DNA from: Arthrobacter sp. C2
GTDB taxonomy: Bacteria > Actinomycetota > Actinomycetes > Actinomycetales > Micrococcaceae
DNA length: 64,000 bases
Reading direction: 5' to 3'
Assembly (NCBI GenBank): GCA_024207135.1
Contig: CP042428.1
Span: forward strand, 2,976,001 to 3,040,000
Made by a program: the position numbers and the translations under genes. The number at the start of each line of letters is the position of its first letter. Positions within the stretch are counted from its first letter, which is position 1. Positions 55,562-63,859 of this stretch are shown in pieces. The notes under the pieces are model-generated. The model worked only from the letters and a program-made list of their open reading frames with translations, was not told the origin of the DNA and made no database searches.

Positions 55562-56524
55562 GTGGAAACAGGAACCAGGATTCGGGAGCCGGGCCGGGCC
55601 GGGCAGCCGCTGCGCTCGCCCAGCGGGCGGGTTCCGCAATGGGCACTTGACGAGGCGGCCGGCCAGGAACCCTATGCCAGCGTCGTTCCGCTGAAAAGAC
55701 CCGCCCGCAGCTCGTTCAGGCGTCCTCGCCTGCGACGTCCACGGCGCAGCTGGAACCTTGGCGTGGTCATCGCACTGCTCGTGGGGCTCTACTACAGCCC
55801 CGTGCTCCTCGAGCGCCACATCATGCCGGCACTCGCACCGTCGGTTCCCGGCTCCAACGTCCCCCCGCGCGGCGTCGATGCGGCCACCGAGCCGTTGGGC
55901 ACACCGCCGGCCGCCACGGGCTCCGGGTCGTTCCGGCTGCAGGATTCCCCTGATCCCGGCCAGGACTTCGTCGCATACGATCCCTGCCGGCCCGTCCGCT
56001 ACGTCATTCGCACGGAAGGCTCCCCCGTCGGCGGCGAGACGCTCATCCACCAGGCTGTCGCCGAGATTTCCGCCGCCACGGGGTTGCGGTTCATCTACGA
56101 CGGTTCCACCACCGAGGCCCCCACCGAGCAACGCAAAAAGTACCAGCCCGAGCGCTACGGCAAGCGCTGGGCACCAGTCCTGATCGCCTGGTCGACCCCG
56201 GAGGAAACCCCCGACCTGGCCGGAGACGTGGCGGGACTGGGAGGCAGCGCCTACGCCCACGTCCCCGGGCAACCCTATGTCTACGTTGCCGGCCAGGTGA
56301 AACTCGATGCACCCGCGCTGGCTCCGTTGCTGGCGCACCGTCAGGGCCCCGCGCTTCTTCGTGCGGTCATCATCCACGAGCTCGGGCACGTGGTGGGGCT
56401 GGGCCACATCGATGACCCCGGCCAATTGATGCATGATGACAACGTGGGAACCACGGCGTTGGCCGATGGAGACCGGGCGGGACTTGCCCTTCTGGGCACC
56501 GGGGCCTGTGTGCCGCAACTCTAG
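55562..56524 (+). CDS. matrixin-like zinc metalloprotease, membrane-anchored
   Basis: About 320 residues from the GTG at 55562. A cytosolic N-terminus with PSGRVPQWALDEAAG and a basic stretch precedes one membrane helix (LGVVIALLVGLYYSPVLL), a Pro-rich spacer and the extracellular protease domain with HELGHVVGLGH at 271-281, the zinc motif HExxHxxGxxH, and a Met-turn candidate in GQLMHDDN. It resembles actinobacterial matrixin-domain proteins. The GTG has no ribosome site; the ATG at 55545 does but is out of frame because of a CCGGG repeat. The gene may therefore be frameshifted or phase-variable, or use the weak start. Confidence 0.8.
   Translation: METGTRIREPGRAGQPLRSPSGRVPQWALDEAAGQEPYASVVPLKRPARSSFRRPRLRRPRRSWNLGVVIALLVGLYYSPVLLERHIMPALAPSVPGSNVPPRGVDAATEPLGTPPAATGSGSFRLQDSPDPGQDFVAYDPCRPVRYVIRTEGSPVGGETLIHQAVAEISAATGLRFIYDGSTTEAPTEQRKKYQPERYGKRWAPVLIAWSTPEETPDLAGDVAGLGGSAYAHVPGQPYVYVAGQVKLDAPALAPLLAHRQGPALLRAVIIHELGHVVGLGHIDDPGQLMHDDNVGTTALADGDRAGLALLGTGACVPQL
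55589..55603. repeat. CCGGG tandem repeat (3 copies) at the 5' end of the protease gene
   Basis: Three exact CCGGG copies. The best start, ATG at 55545 with GGGGGGA upstream, enters this repeat in one frame and soon reaches a stop near 55690, while the protease frame runs on in another. Loss of one 5-bp copy would join the two. Confidence 0.7.
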
Positions 56525-56591
56525 ATGTTCGGTGCGGCGGCTGTCGTGACGTCGTTCAATGGTCCGCCGCAATCGGCACCGTCGCGGGCTT

Positions 56592-57002
56592 TCAGGCGTC
56601 GCGCAACTGGTCCAGCGCCGCCTTCAACCGCGTGTCTGCGTCGGAGGCGACCTCCCGTATTGCCGGGTTTCCACTGACTCGCGCCAAGACCTGCGCATCG
56701 ATGGTTTCTATCGTTGTTTCGGTGGCGTCCGCGGCCCGGCGAACCACCACGTTGCACGGCAGCAACACCCCGATTTCGGGTTCGGTGAGCAGCCCGCGAT
56801 TGGCCAGGTGGGGGTTGAAGGCACCCAGTATCAGGTAGTCGCCGATTCGGTTGGCCGATTCCGGACTGATCTCCGTTGCCAGGACGGCTCTCATGTCAAT
56901 CTCCGTGAGCACCCCGAAGCCCTGTCGTCCCAAGGCCTCCTTGGTGCGGGCCACTGCTTCCTCCCACTCCAGCGAAACGGTGATGCTGTGCGTGTAGGCC
57001 AT
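56592..57002 (-). CDS. DUF302 family protein
   Basis: A 136-residue protein with the DUF302 pattern: EEAVARTKEALGRQGFGVLTEIDM, NPHLANRGLLTEPEIGVLLPCNVVV (parts). The fold is ferredoxin-like and no enzymatic role is known; often found near sulfur or redox genes, not so here. It is a single gene, convergent with the protease. Confidence 0.92.
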   Translation of the reverse strand: MAYTHSITVSLEWEEAVARTKEALGRQGFGVLTEIDMRAVLATEISPESANRIGDYLILGAFNPHLANRGLLTEPEIGVLLPCNVVVRRAADATETTIETIDAQVLARVSGNPAIREVASDADTRLKAALDQLRDA

Positions 57003-57233
57003 GGCCGTTCTCCTGCTACTCGTGCGGCGTGCCGTGCTCCGGATTTCCGGTATTTGAGGCCCAGCCTAGCCGCGATCCGGACCACTGTCTGCACCGGCAA
57101 GGCCCTCCAAACCGGGCGATTTCCCCGCGGATTGCCCGTGCCATTTACATGGCGCATACCCATCTGCTAATGTCCACGTCAGCGACCATTTTGGCCGCAT
57201 CATTGGGGAAATAACTTAATCTTGGGGGATACC

Positions 57234-57773
57234 ATGAAGAAATCCATGGCTCTATTTGCCATGTCCGGATTCGCAGCAGCGGCCTTGTTTGTCGCCGCCC
57301 CGGCATCGGCCGTCTGGACGGTGGATCCTTCCACCGGCGTCGGATTCGTCGGCAAGGGCGACGTGCAGGACGCGTTCGGCTGGAACGACCACGACCTGCA
57401 GGCCAACCACGAGGGCGTGTCATTCGCCCTGAACGCGAAAACCACGTCGACCACGACGTGGTCGTGCTTCAACTCGAAGAACGGGAAATTCCAGGACCGC
57501 GAACATGTCGTCCTGGCCGGCACCACCGGAGAGTTGCTTTACGAGGCCCGCACCAACCCGCAGGACAAGGTCACCGGATTCCTGCTCACCGGTTTGGCGG
57601 ACGGCTCGAGTTCCGTGACCGAGTCCGACGGTCCGAAGCTGGGCTCGTGCCCCTCCGGACCGTGGGCGTACGTGGAGGGCAGCCAGGACACCACCGTCAC
57701 CGGCGGGGAGTCGGAACTGTCCGTCACCTTTGCCGACCAGGTCCAGGTCCTGACGCACTCTGCGGCCGAATAA
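57234..57773 (+). CDS. secreted protein of unknown function
   Basis: A 179-residue exported protein. The signal peptide (MKKSMALFAMSGFAAAALFV, cleavage after ASA near residue 27) leads to a mature part of about 152 residues beginning VWTVDPSTGVGFVGKGDVQD. The mature chain contains two Cys (in WSCFN and GSCPSG) that may form a disulfide, and is rich in Thr/Ser/Gly, as in small extracellular beta proteins. No family is recognised. GGGGGAT lies before the ATG. Confidence 0.8.
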   Translation: MKKSMALFAMSGFAAAALFVAAPASAVWTVDPSTGVGFVGKGDVQDAFGWNDHDLQANHEGVSFALNAKTTSTTTWSCFNSKNGKFQDREHVVLAGTTGELLYEARTNPQDKVTGFLLTGLADGSSSVTESDGPKLGSCPSGPWAYVEGSQDTTVTGGESELSVTFADQVQVLTHSAAE

Positions 57774-57779
57774 CCGCCA

Positions 57780-57820
57780 GGTCAGGGGTGGATGCCGCAC
57801 TGCGGCATCCACCCCTGACC
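57780..57820. terminator. bidirectional hairpin terminator
   Basis: GGTCAGGGGTGGATGCCGCA and its exact complement face each other with a single-base centre; an 18-bp stem with a short loop is expected. It separates the convergent secreted-protein and NERD genes. Confidence 0.9.
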
Positions 57821-57830
57821 GCTTTAACCA

Positions 57831-59084
57831 CTACTTCAGCAGCGCGATCATCCGGGCCATCACGTAGCGGTCGACCAACCCGCATTTTTGTCCCTGCATC
57901 AGCCAGCGTCCGATCATCTCGATCCCGTCCTGGATTCCGGTTGCCGATATTCCCGTCGGGGAAATGTGTGCCCCGGCGGTGAACGTTATCGCGCCCTCGT
58001 CGTTGGGGTGGATCAGCACGTGGCAACCGACCTCTGTCGCGGCGCTGGACGTCAGCGGATGGCGCTGCACATGGTCCATGTGGATATCCCGCCGGTCGAC
58101 GCGCCGTCCACGGACGTATCCAAGCTTGTCGGCATCCAGCCACCGGTACTCCCCCGGCTTCCAGAACTTTGAATCGATGAAGAGCACCCGGTCCCCGTTG
58201 ACCACCGCATGGTCGATGTCGGCGACGCTGCTGCCCGGAAAGCGGAGCCCGTGGAAGATCCGGGTTCCCGGGATGCGCAACAGCGATTCAAGGGCCAGCG
58301 CGGTGCGGCGCTCCCCAATCACGCCCTTGGCGATGTTTTCCTTCCTGAACCGGCTCCGGCCGTTGGACAGCGCCCCGCCACCCACGCCAAACACGCGTTG
58401 GTCCACCGACCGCCGCGTCGCTGCATATGGCCAGAAACGGCTGACCAGCACCAGGCCGGCCGCGCACAGCCCAATGGGCACCAGCGCGATGGGAGCCGGT
58501 GCCGCAACCAGGATGAGCATCGATCCCAGCACCCCGGCCACGAGCCCCAGGACGACCAGCACGCGCAGCAGGTTGTGGCCCGGCCCGATCTTCTCCTCCC
58601 CTCCCAAGGATTCTTCCCACCAGGACAGCCGTTCCGGGTCGAATCGCGGCGCCGTTGCGGCCGGTGCGTCGCCCGGCGGGACCGGCCCGGTGCCCGTGGG
58701 CCCGGGCGTTGCCGGCGGCTCGGGTTCGGCCTCGCGCAGTTGCCGGTCCGGAATGCCAGCCACCCGTTCGGGCGGCAACGGACCCGTCACCCGGCGCGGC
58801 GGAGCAGCCACAGGTGCCGCGGGAGGCACAGGGGGTTCGGCAACGTCCGACGCGGCGACACCTCGTTCGACCGGCGGGTACGACTCGCCCGGCGACGGCC
58901 CGGTCAGCAACCAGAAGTCGTAATCGAAGCGCCTGTCCGGGTCCCCCACGATGTACCAGGCGCCCATGATCCGCTCGGTCAGTCGGGCATCGCTTCGATT
59001 GCGCCAGATCGCCAACCTTGCGGCCGCGTTGATCTGATTGGGCGATGCGGAGCGCCCCACCCCCAAGAACTCATAGTGATCCAA
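57831..59084 (-). CDS. DnaJ-like domain / NERD domain fusion protein
   Basis: A 417-residue fusion. Residues 1-58 look like a J domain (DHYEFLGVGRSASPNQINAAAR, then GAWYIVGDPDRRFDYD in its third/fourth helix) but lack the HPD motif that stimulates DnaK. A Pro-rich linker (65-150) and two membrane helices (about 172-215) follow. The C-terminal NERD domain (251-370) has VIGERRTALAL, SVADIDHAVV and LFIDSKFWKPGEYRW, the nuclease-like Glu, Asp and Asp-x-Lys residues. The orientation would place both soluble ends in the cytosol. Function unknown. Confidence 0.8.
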   Translation of the reverse strand: MDHYEFLGVGRSASPNQINAAARLAIWRNRSDARLTERIMGAWYIVGDPDRRFDYDFWLLTGPSPGESYPPVERGVAASDVAEPPVPPAAPVAAPPRRVTGPLPPERVAGIPDRQLREAEPEPPATPGPTGTGPVPPGDAPAATAPRFDPERLSWWEESLGGEEKIGPGHNLLRVLVVLGLVAGVLGSMLILVAAPAPIALVPIGLCAAGLVLVSRFWPYAATRRSVDQRVFGVGGGALSNGRSRFRKENIAKGVIGERRTALALESLLRIPGTRIFHGLRFPGSSVADIDHAVVNGDRVLFIDSKFWKPGEYRWLDADKLGYVRGRRVDRRDIHMDHVQRHPLTSSAATEVGCHVLIHPNDEGAITFTAGAHISPTGISATGIQDGIEMIGRWLMQGQKCGLVDRYVMARMIALLK

Positions 59085-59318
59085 AGCTTCTCCCCCAAGA
59101 AAATGGCCATGACTCCTCCAAACCTATGTCCGCGCGTGTCGGGCCGCAAGGGGGTATGCGACGCCGCGGGCAACCATCGCGCACTTCGCGAGGGTCAATG
59201 CCCGGTCGCCTTCCGTACACCTGGACGCCACCGGAGGTTGGCCCGGGTCGTGGAAGATAAATGCGCGCACCGCTCTCCCCCGGCCGCGCCATCCAACCAC
59301 CGCACCGTGAGGCACGCC

Positions 59319-61220
59319 ATGAAGAAGTCCCTGTCCGCCGCCTTGGCCCTTGCCGTTTTGGCCGGTCCGGTGTTGGCCGCACCGGCCGGCGCCGCTCCCG
59401 CCCCGGCGAGCACCATGATCGGCGCCCGTGACGCCCAACCAGGTTTCCGCATCCTGCCCTACCTGCAGAATCCCAAGGCGGACGCCATGACCATCAGCTG
59501 GATCAGTGAAACCGCCGATCCGGGCACGCTGACCGTCACCGGTCCGGGCATCGGAAACGGCAAGGGCCGCGGATCCGGAAACCAGCTCAAGTTAGTTTCC
59601 GTTCCCGAGTACCTGCCCTTGATGGAATACACGCAGAAGGAACTTGACCAGTCCATCGCCGGATTGGTGAAAGGCTCCTGGCTCAAGGCCAACAGCAACT
59701 ACAAGCACACGCTCACGGTCAAGGACCTGAAGGCCGGCAAGGACTACAACTACACGGTCAACCAGGGCGGAAAACTCCACGAAGCCACGTTCACCACCGC
59801 GCCGGATGCCGATTCCTGGGAGGACCTGCGGCTGATCGCGTTCTCCGACTCCGAGACCGAACCGATGGGCCGCGTCGAGCACCGCGAATGGGAACTGAAC
59901 CCGGCCAACGGGTACACGGAAGATCCCGAGCAGCGCCCCGGAGCCGGTTCGGCCTGGGCCCAGAAGTTCGGTTCCACCACCCGCTACGGCGACTTCACGC
60001 TGCGCTACCCGCTCAGCCAGGACACCGCGATGCGCGAAAACATGGCGGCCATCGAGGCCGCCGACCCGGATTTGATGCTCATCTCCGGCGACCTGGTCCA
60101 GGGCGCCGGATACCAGCCGGCCTGGGACGAGTTCTTCGGCTACTTCGCCGGCGAGCACGGCGACCTGGCCTCCAACGTCCCGCTGGTGACGGCGCTGGGG
60201 AACTGGGAGACCTATGCGGGGATCAACGGCGGCTACGGCACGCCGGAGGACCAGTCCCCCGCGGTGATCTCGCGGAACAAGTACCTCTCCTACTTCGACA
60301 ACGACGGGGACCCCGCCAACCCGGCGGCCAAGGGCTCCTACTACCGCACCGACCACGGGCCGGTGACGGTGCTGACCCTGGATTCGACCAACGGCGAACC
60401 GGACGAGAACACCAGGACCGGGACGCTCTCCGGGGAACCCTTCTCCGGCGACGATTCCAACCTCACAGCCCAGAACCTCTCCACCGACACCCAGGGAGAG
60501 TTCACCGACGCCGACTACGACAAGGCGTACACCGAGGTCTTTGCCGGAACCACCGCCAAGGATTCGGACCTGCCGAATATGACCGTCGGCGGAGCGCAGT
60601 GGAAGTGGGCCGAGGCGCAGCTGGCCGAGGCCCGCGAGCAGGGACAGATCGTCATCGTCCAGTTCCACCACGCTGCGTACTCCTCGGGCGTACACGGCAC
60701 CCCGCCGAACCACGAACACGCCGACAACCAGTCCGGCACGGCCATGCGCGCGTACTCCCCGCTCTTCGAGAAGCACGGGGTGGCCGCCGTGCTCTCCGGC
60801 CACGACGAGATGTTCGAGCGCTCCTGGGTCGACGAGGACGGCGACGGACGGGGCTTCCACTCCTACGACGTGGGCGTCGCCTCCGACGGGCTGCGCGGCG
60901 AGCTGCAGGTGAAGAACGCCGAGGGCGTCTACGAGCCGCTGCGCTTCAACACCCATTCGAAGTGGTCCGCCGCGGCCAACCAGCCCGAGACCTGGGCCAC
61001 CGACGAGAGTGGAACCCCGCAGCTGGTTGACGGCGGCCTGCACTACGGGCACCTGCAGATCGACATCGCGCGGCAGGGCTCGGGTGCCCAGATCAAGCTC
61101 AGCCCGGTCTATCTCTTCCCGGTGCTGGATGCGGACTACAACCTGGTGAAGACCGAACGCCGCGTCTACGACGACGTCGTGGAAATCTCCATCGGCGCCG
61201 ACGGCACCGCGACCAGGTAG
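59319..61220 (+). CDS. secreted purple acid phosphatase-like metallophosphoesterase
   Basis: A 633-residue exported enzyme. The signal peptide is residues 1-25 (cleavage after AGA). The N-terminal fibronectin-like domain (GFRILPYLQNPKADAMTISW onward) is that of purple acid phosphatases; the calcineurin-like domain has LIAFSDSETEP, LISGDLVQGAGY, ALGNWETY, QFHHAAYSSG and SGHDEMFERS. The usual GNHE is GNWE and the first motif is D-S-E rather than D-x-G, so metal binding may differ. An in-frame run upstream to 58209 lies antisense to the NERD gene and is rejected. Confidence 0.88.
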   Translation: MKKSLSAALALAVLAGPVLAAPAGAAPAPASTMIGARDAQPGFRILPYLQNPKADAMTISWISETADPGTLTVTGPGIGNGKGRGSGNQLKLVSVPEYLPLMEYTQKELDQSIAGLVKGSWLKANSNYKHTLTVKDLKAGKDYNYTVNQGGKLHEATFTTAPDADSWEDLRLIAFSDSETEPMGRVEHREWELNPANGYTEDPEQRPGAGSAWAQKFGSTTRYGDFTLRYPLSQDTAMRENMAAIEAADPDLMLISGDLVQGAGYQPAWDEFFGYFAGEHGDLASNVPLVTALGNWETYAGINGGYGTPEDQSPAVISRNKYLSYFDNDGDPANPAAKGSYYRTDHGPVTVLTLDSTNGEPDENTRTGTLSGEPFSGDDSNLTAQNLSTDTQGEFTDADYDKAYTEVFAGTTAKDSDLPNMTVGGAQWKWAEAQLAEAREQGQIVIVQFHHAAYSSGVHGTPPNHEHADNQSGTAMRAYSPLFEKHGVAAVLSGHDEMFERSWVDEDGDGRGFHSYDVGVASDGLRGELQVKNAEGVYEPLRFNTHSKWSAAANQPETWATDESGTPQLVDGGLHYGHLQIDIARQGSGAQIKLSPVYLFPVLDADYNLVKTERRVYDDVVEISIGADGTATR

Positions 61221-61235
61221 GCCTTCAAACAAACG

Positions 61236-61281
61236 AAGCCCCGGGACGGATGCGGCATCGACCGCATCCGTCCCGGGGCTT
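61236..61281. terminator. bidirectional hairpin terminator
   Basis: AAGCCCCGGGACGGATGCGG and its exact complement around the loop CATCGA, a 20-bp stem, between the convergent phosphatase and acyl-CoA ligase genes. Confidence 0.92.
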
Positions 61282-61293
61282 TCGCGCAGGGTC

Positions 61294-62982
61294 CTACAGG
61301 CCCGGATTGACCTGCTCCCGGACCTGCTTGCGCAGGATCTTGCCGAGCATCGAGCGCGGCATCTGGTCGATGACCACGATCCGCTTGGGCACCTTGTAGC
61401 CGGCCAGCTGGGTGCGGCAGTGATCCCGCAGCACCTCCTCGTCCAGCTCCGTGCCGGGCTCCAGCTCCACGGCACCCACCACCATTTCCCCGCCGCGATC
61501 CAGCGGCTTGCCGAACACCGCGGCATCCTTCACATCCGGGTGGGCGCGCAGCACGGATTCGACCTCGGTGGGCGAGACGTTGAAGCCGCCGGTGATGATC
61601 AGTTCCTTGGCGCGGTCCACGATCGTGGCGAACCCGTCGGCATCGACAGTCACCACGTCCCCGGTGCGCAGCCAGCCGTCGGCGGTGAGCGACTTGGCGG
61701 TTTCCTCCGGGTTGTTCCAGTACCCGGAGAACACCTGCGGGCCCTTGAGCAGCAGCTCGCCCGGTTCCCCCTGGGCCACCTCGAGCGCCGGGTCATCCAG
61801 GTCCACGACCTTCATGTCGGTGGAGGGGAACGGCACCCCGATGGTGCCGGTGCGCCGGGTCGGGTGGAACGGGTTGCCCAGGGCCACCGGGGAGGATTCG
61901 GTCATGCCGTAGCCCTCGACCAGCAGGCCGCCGGAGACCGATTCCCACAGCTCGACCACGGAACCGGGCAGGTTCATGGCCCCGGAGATGCAGTACTTGG
62001 CCGAGCGCAGCGAAACGCCCTTTTCCTTCGCGGCCATGGCGGTGCGCTCATAGATCGGCGGCACGGCGCAGTACACGGTGGCCGGGGACTTCTTCATCGC
62101 GGCCAGGACCAGGTCCGGGTCGAACTTCGGGAAAAGCACCAGCAGGCCCTGCTTCTTCACGCCGAAGGTCAGGTAGAGGGTCATGCCGAAGGCGTGGAAC
62201 ATCGGCAGGATCGCGTAGAGGATTTCCTTGCGTTCCTGGGCCCCGGCCATCCACGCCTCGCCCTGCAGGGCGTTGGCATACAGGTTGAAGTGGGTGAGCA
62301 TGGCGCCCTTGGGGTTGCCCGTGGTTCCGGAGGTGTACTGGATAACCGCCAGGTCTTCCACGCCCGGGCGCGGATGCGCGGCATCGAGCCGCTCGGCCTT
62401 GAGCAGGTCCTTCCAGGGCATGGTCCCCGGTGCCGCCGCGGTCAGTGCGGCCTTGGATGCGCGCAGTTTCTTCAGCGGCAGGTTCAGGGCCAGGCGCTTC
62501 ACGGCGGGGAACGCCTCGAGCAGGTTGACCGAGATGACGGTGTCGATGCGCATGTCCTGCGGGAACTGGCGCACGGAATCGGCGGCCTTGTCCCAGGCGA
62601 TGACGATGCGGGCCTGGTGGTCCTCGAATTGGTGGCGCAGTTCGCGGGAGGTGTACAGCGGGTTGTGCTCCACGACCACCGCGCCCAGGCGCAGCACCGC
62701 GTAGAACGCGATGACGTGCTGCGGGCAGTTGGGCAGGATCAGCGCGACCCGGTCCCCGGCGCGGACCCCGAGCAGGCGCAGGCCCTCGGCGGCGCGTTCC
62801 ACCTGCTCGCCGAGCTCCCGGTAGCTGGTGCGCCGGCCGAAGAACTCGGTGGCGGGACTGTCGCCGGCCTCGGCGACGGAGCGCTCGAACATCGCGCTCA
62901 GCGATTCGGTGGGCAGCTCGATCTCGGCCGGGACGCCCGGCTGGTAGTTCTTGGTCCAGGGGTGCGTGGCGCTGTTCTCCAT
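61294..62982 (-). CDS. long-chain fatty acid-CoA ligase
   Basis: A 562-residue AMP-forming ligase that activates fatty acids for degradation or lipid synthesis. The P-loop is YTSGTTGNPKG (216-226), then VEGYGMTESSP, GWLRTGDVVTVDADGFATI and the C-terminal KVPKRIVVIDQMPRSMLGKILRK (part) with the catalytic Lys. Length and motifs fit FadD. It is a single gene that begins 46 bp after the panD stop on the same strand. Confidence 0.94.
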   Translation of the reverse strand: MENSATHPWTKNYQPGVPAEIELPTESLSAMFERSVAEAGDSPATEFFGRRTSYRELGEQVERAAEGLRLLGVRAGDRVALILPNCPQHVIAFYAVLRLGAVVVEHNPLYTSRELRHQFEDHQARIVIAWDKAADSVRQFPQDMRIDTVISVNLLEAFPAVKRLALNLPLKKLRASKAALTAAAPGTMPWKDLLKAERLDAAHPRPGVEDLAVIQYTSGTTGNPKGAMLTHFNLYANALQGEAWMAGAQERKEILYAILPMFHAFGMTLYLTFGVKKQGLLVLFPKFDPDLVLAAMKKSPATVYCAVPPIYERTAMAAKEKGVSLRSAKYCISGAMNLPGSVVELWESVSGGLLVEGYGMTESSPVALGNPFHPTRRTGTIGVPFPSTDMKVVDLDDPALEVAQGEPGELLLKGPQVFSGYWNNPEETAKSLTADGWLRTGDVVTVDADGFATIVDRAKELIITGGFNVSPTEVESVLRAHPDVKDAAVFGKPLDRGGEMVVGAVELEPGTELDEEVLRDHCRTQLAGYKVPKRIVVIDQMPRSMLGKILRKQVREQVNPGL

Positions 62983-63028
62983 GGTTCCATCATGCCGCTT
63001 TTCACGGCAGGGGAACTACCCGGGCCCT

Positions 63029-63451
63029 TTAGGCGTCGGCGAAGATGGCGAACGGCGGGGTGTGGAGGCCGTCGGCGAGCGCCTCGGCGGGGTCGGTTCC
63101 CAGCGCGCGGATGGCGTTGCTTTCATCCACGTGCACCACGGAGGGCTTGAATGCGCGGGCCTCGGCGTTGGTCATGGAGGCGTAGGTGATGATGATGACC
63201 AGGTCGCCGACATTGACCAGGTGGGCGGCGGCGCCGTTGATGCCGATGACGCCCGAGCCGCGTTCCCCGGCGATCGTGTAGGTCTCCAGCCGGGCGCCGT
63301 TGGTGACATCGACGATCGAGACCAGTTCCCCGGGCAGGATGTCCGCAGCGTCGAGCAGGTCCGCGTCGATGGTGATGGATCCGACGTAGTGCAGGTCCGC
63401 ATGGGTAACCGTGGCGCGGTGGATCTTGGACTTGAACATGGTGCGCTGCAT
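63029..63451 (-). CDS. panD: aspartate 1-decarboxylase
   Basis: Makes beta-alanine for pantothenate. The 140-residue proenzyme cleaves itself between Gly24 and Ser25 (HYVGS) to form the pyruvoyl cofactor. [20 protein letters not shown] and [27 protein letters not shown] (parts) are diagnostic. AGGAG lies nine bases before the ATG at 63451; a longer in-frame start is rejected. panB and panC are not nearby. Confidence 0.97.
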   Translation of the reverse strand: MQRTMFKSKIHRATVTHADLHYVGSITIDADLLDAADILPGELVSIVDVTNGARLETYTIAGERGSGVIGINGAAAHLVNVGDLVIIITYASMTNAEARAFKPSVVHVDESNAIRALGTDPAEALADGLHTPPFAIFADA

Positions 63452-63562
63452 AGGGGGATCTCCTGGAGGGGGTTGTGCAAGGGCCGGCATTCATCCTTGG
63501 ATGCCTGCCCCGGGACGCCGGCTTGGTGCAGTGGGTGTTCCGGCGCCTAAGACATTCTAGAC

Positions 63563-63601
63563 GGCACCCCCCACGGTTGTCTGTGACGCATTTGGGGTGC
63601 C
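63563..63601. terminator. possible hairpin in the panD-gntP gap
   Basis: GGCACCCC and GGGGTGCC pair across a 23-base loop. The 63452-63859 gap holds no gene that can be supported; a CATAGT-N14-ACTATG repeat at 63767-63792 may be an operator for the permease gene at 63860. Confidence 0.35.
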
Positions 63602-63859
63602 GGTGCGGCCAGGAAGCCTGGTCTGCCGCCGGCGGCCCGCGGCGCACGCCAACGCACGGGCCCGGGTCCGCGAACAGCTGGAGGCACCGGTCCCAGCGGC
63701 GGCGTGTCCCCCAAGGACGGTCGCCGCCTTGTCAGGTCCTGCGATCAATTCAACGTCGATTGTTTACATAGTGAGCATCAACCCATACTATGAGTTGAGC
63801 GAAGTGGTGCAGCTCACCATCAAGGCAAATTCCTCCCTCCTTCACGATCGGAACAACTC

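Noticed and set aside
58209-59318. In-frame upstream extension of the purple acid phosphatase
   Set aside because: It lies antisense to the NERD gene, and the signal peptide begins at 59319.
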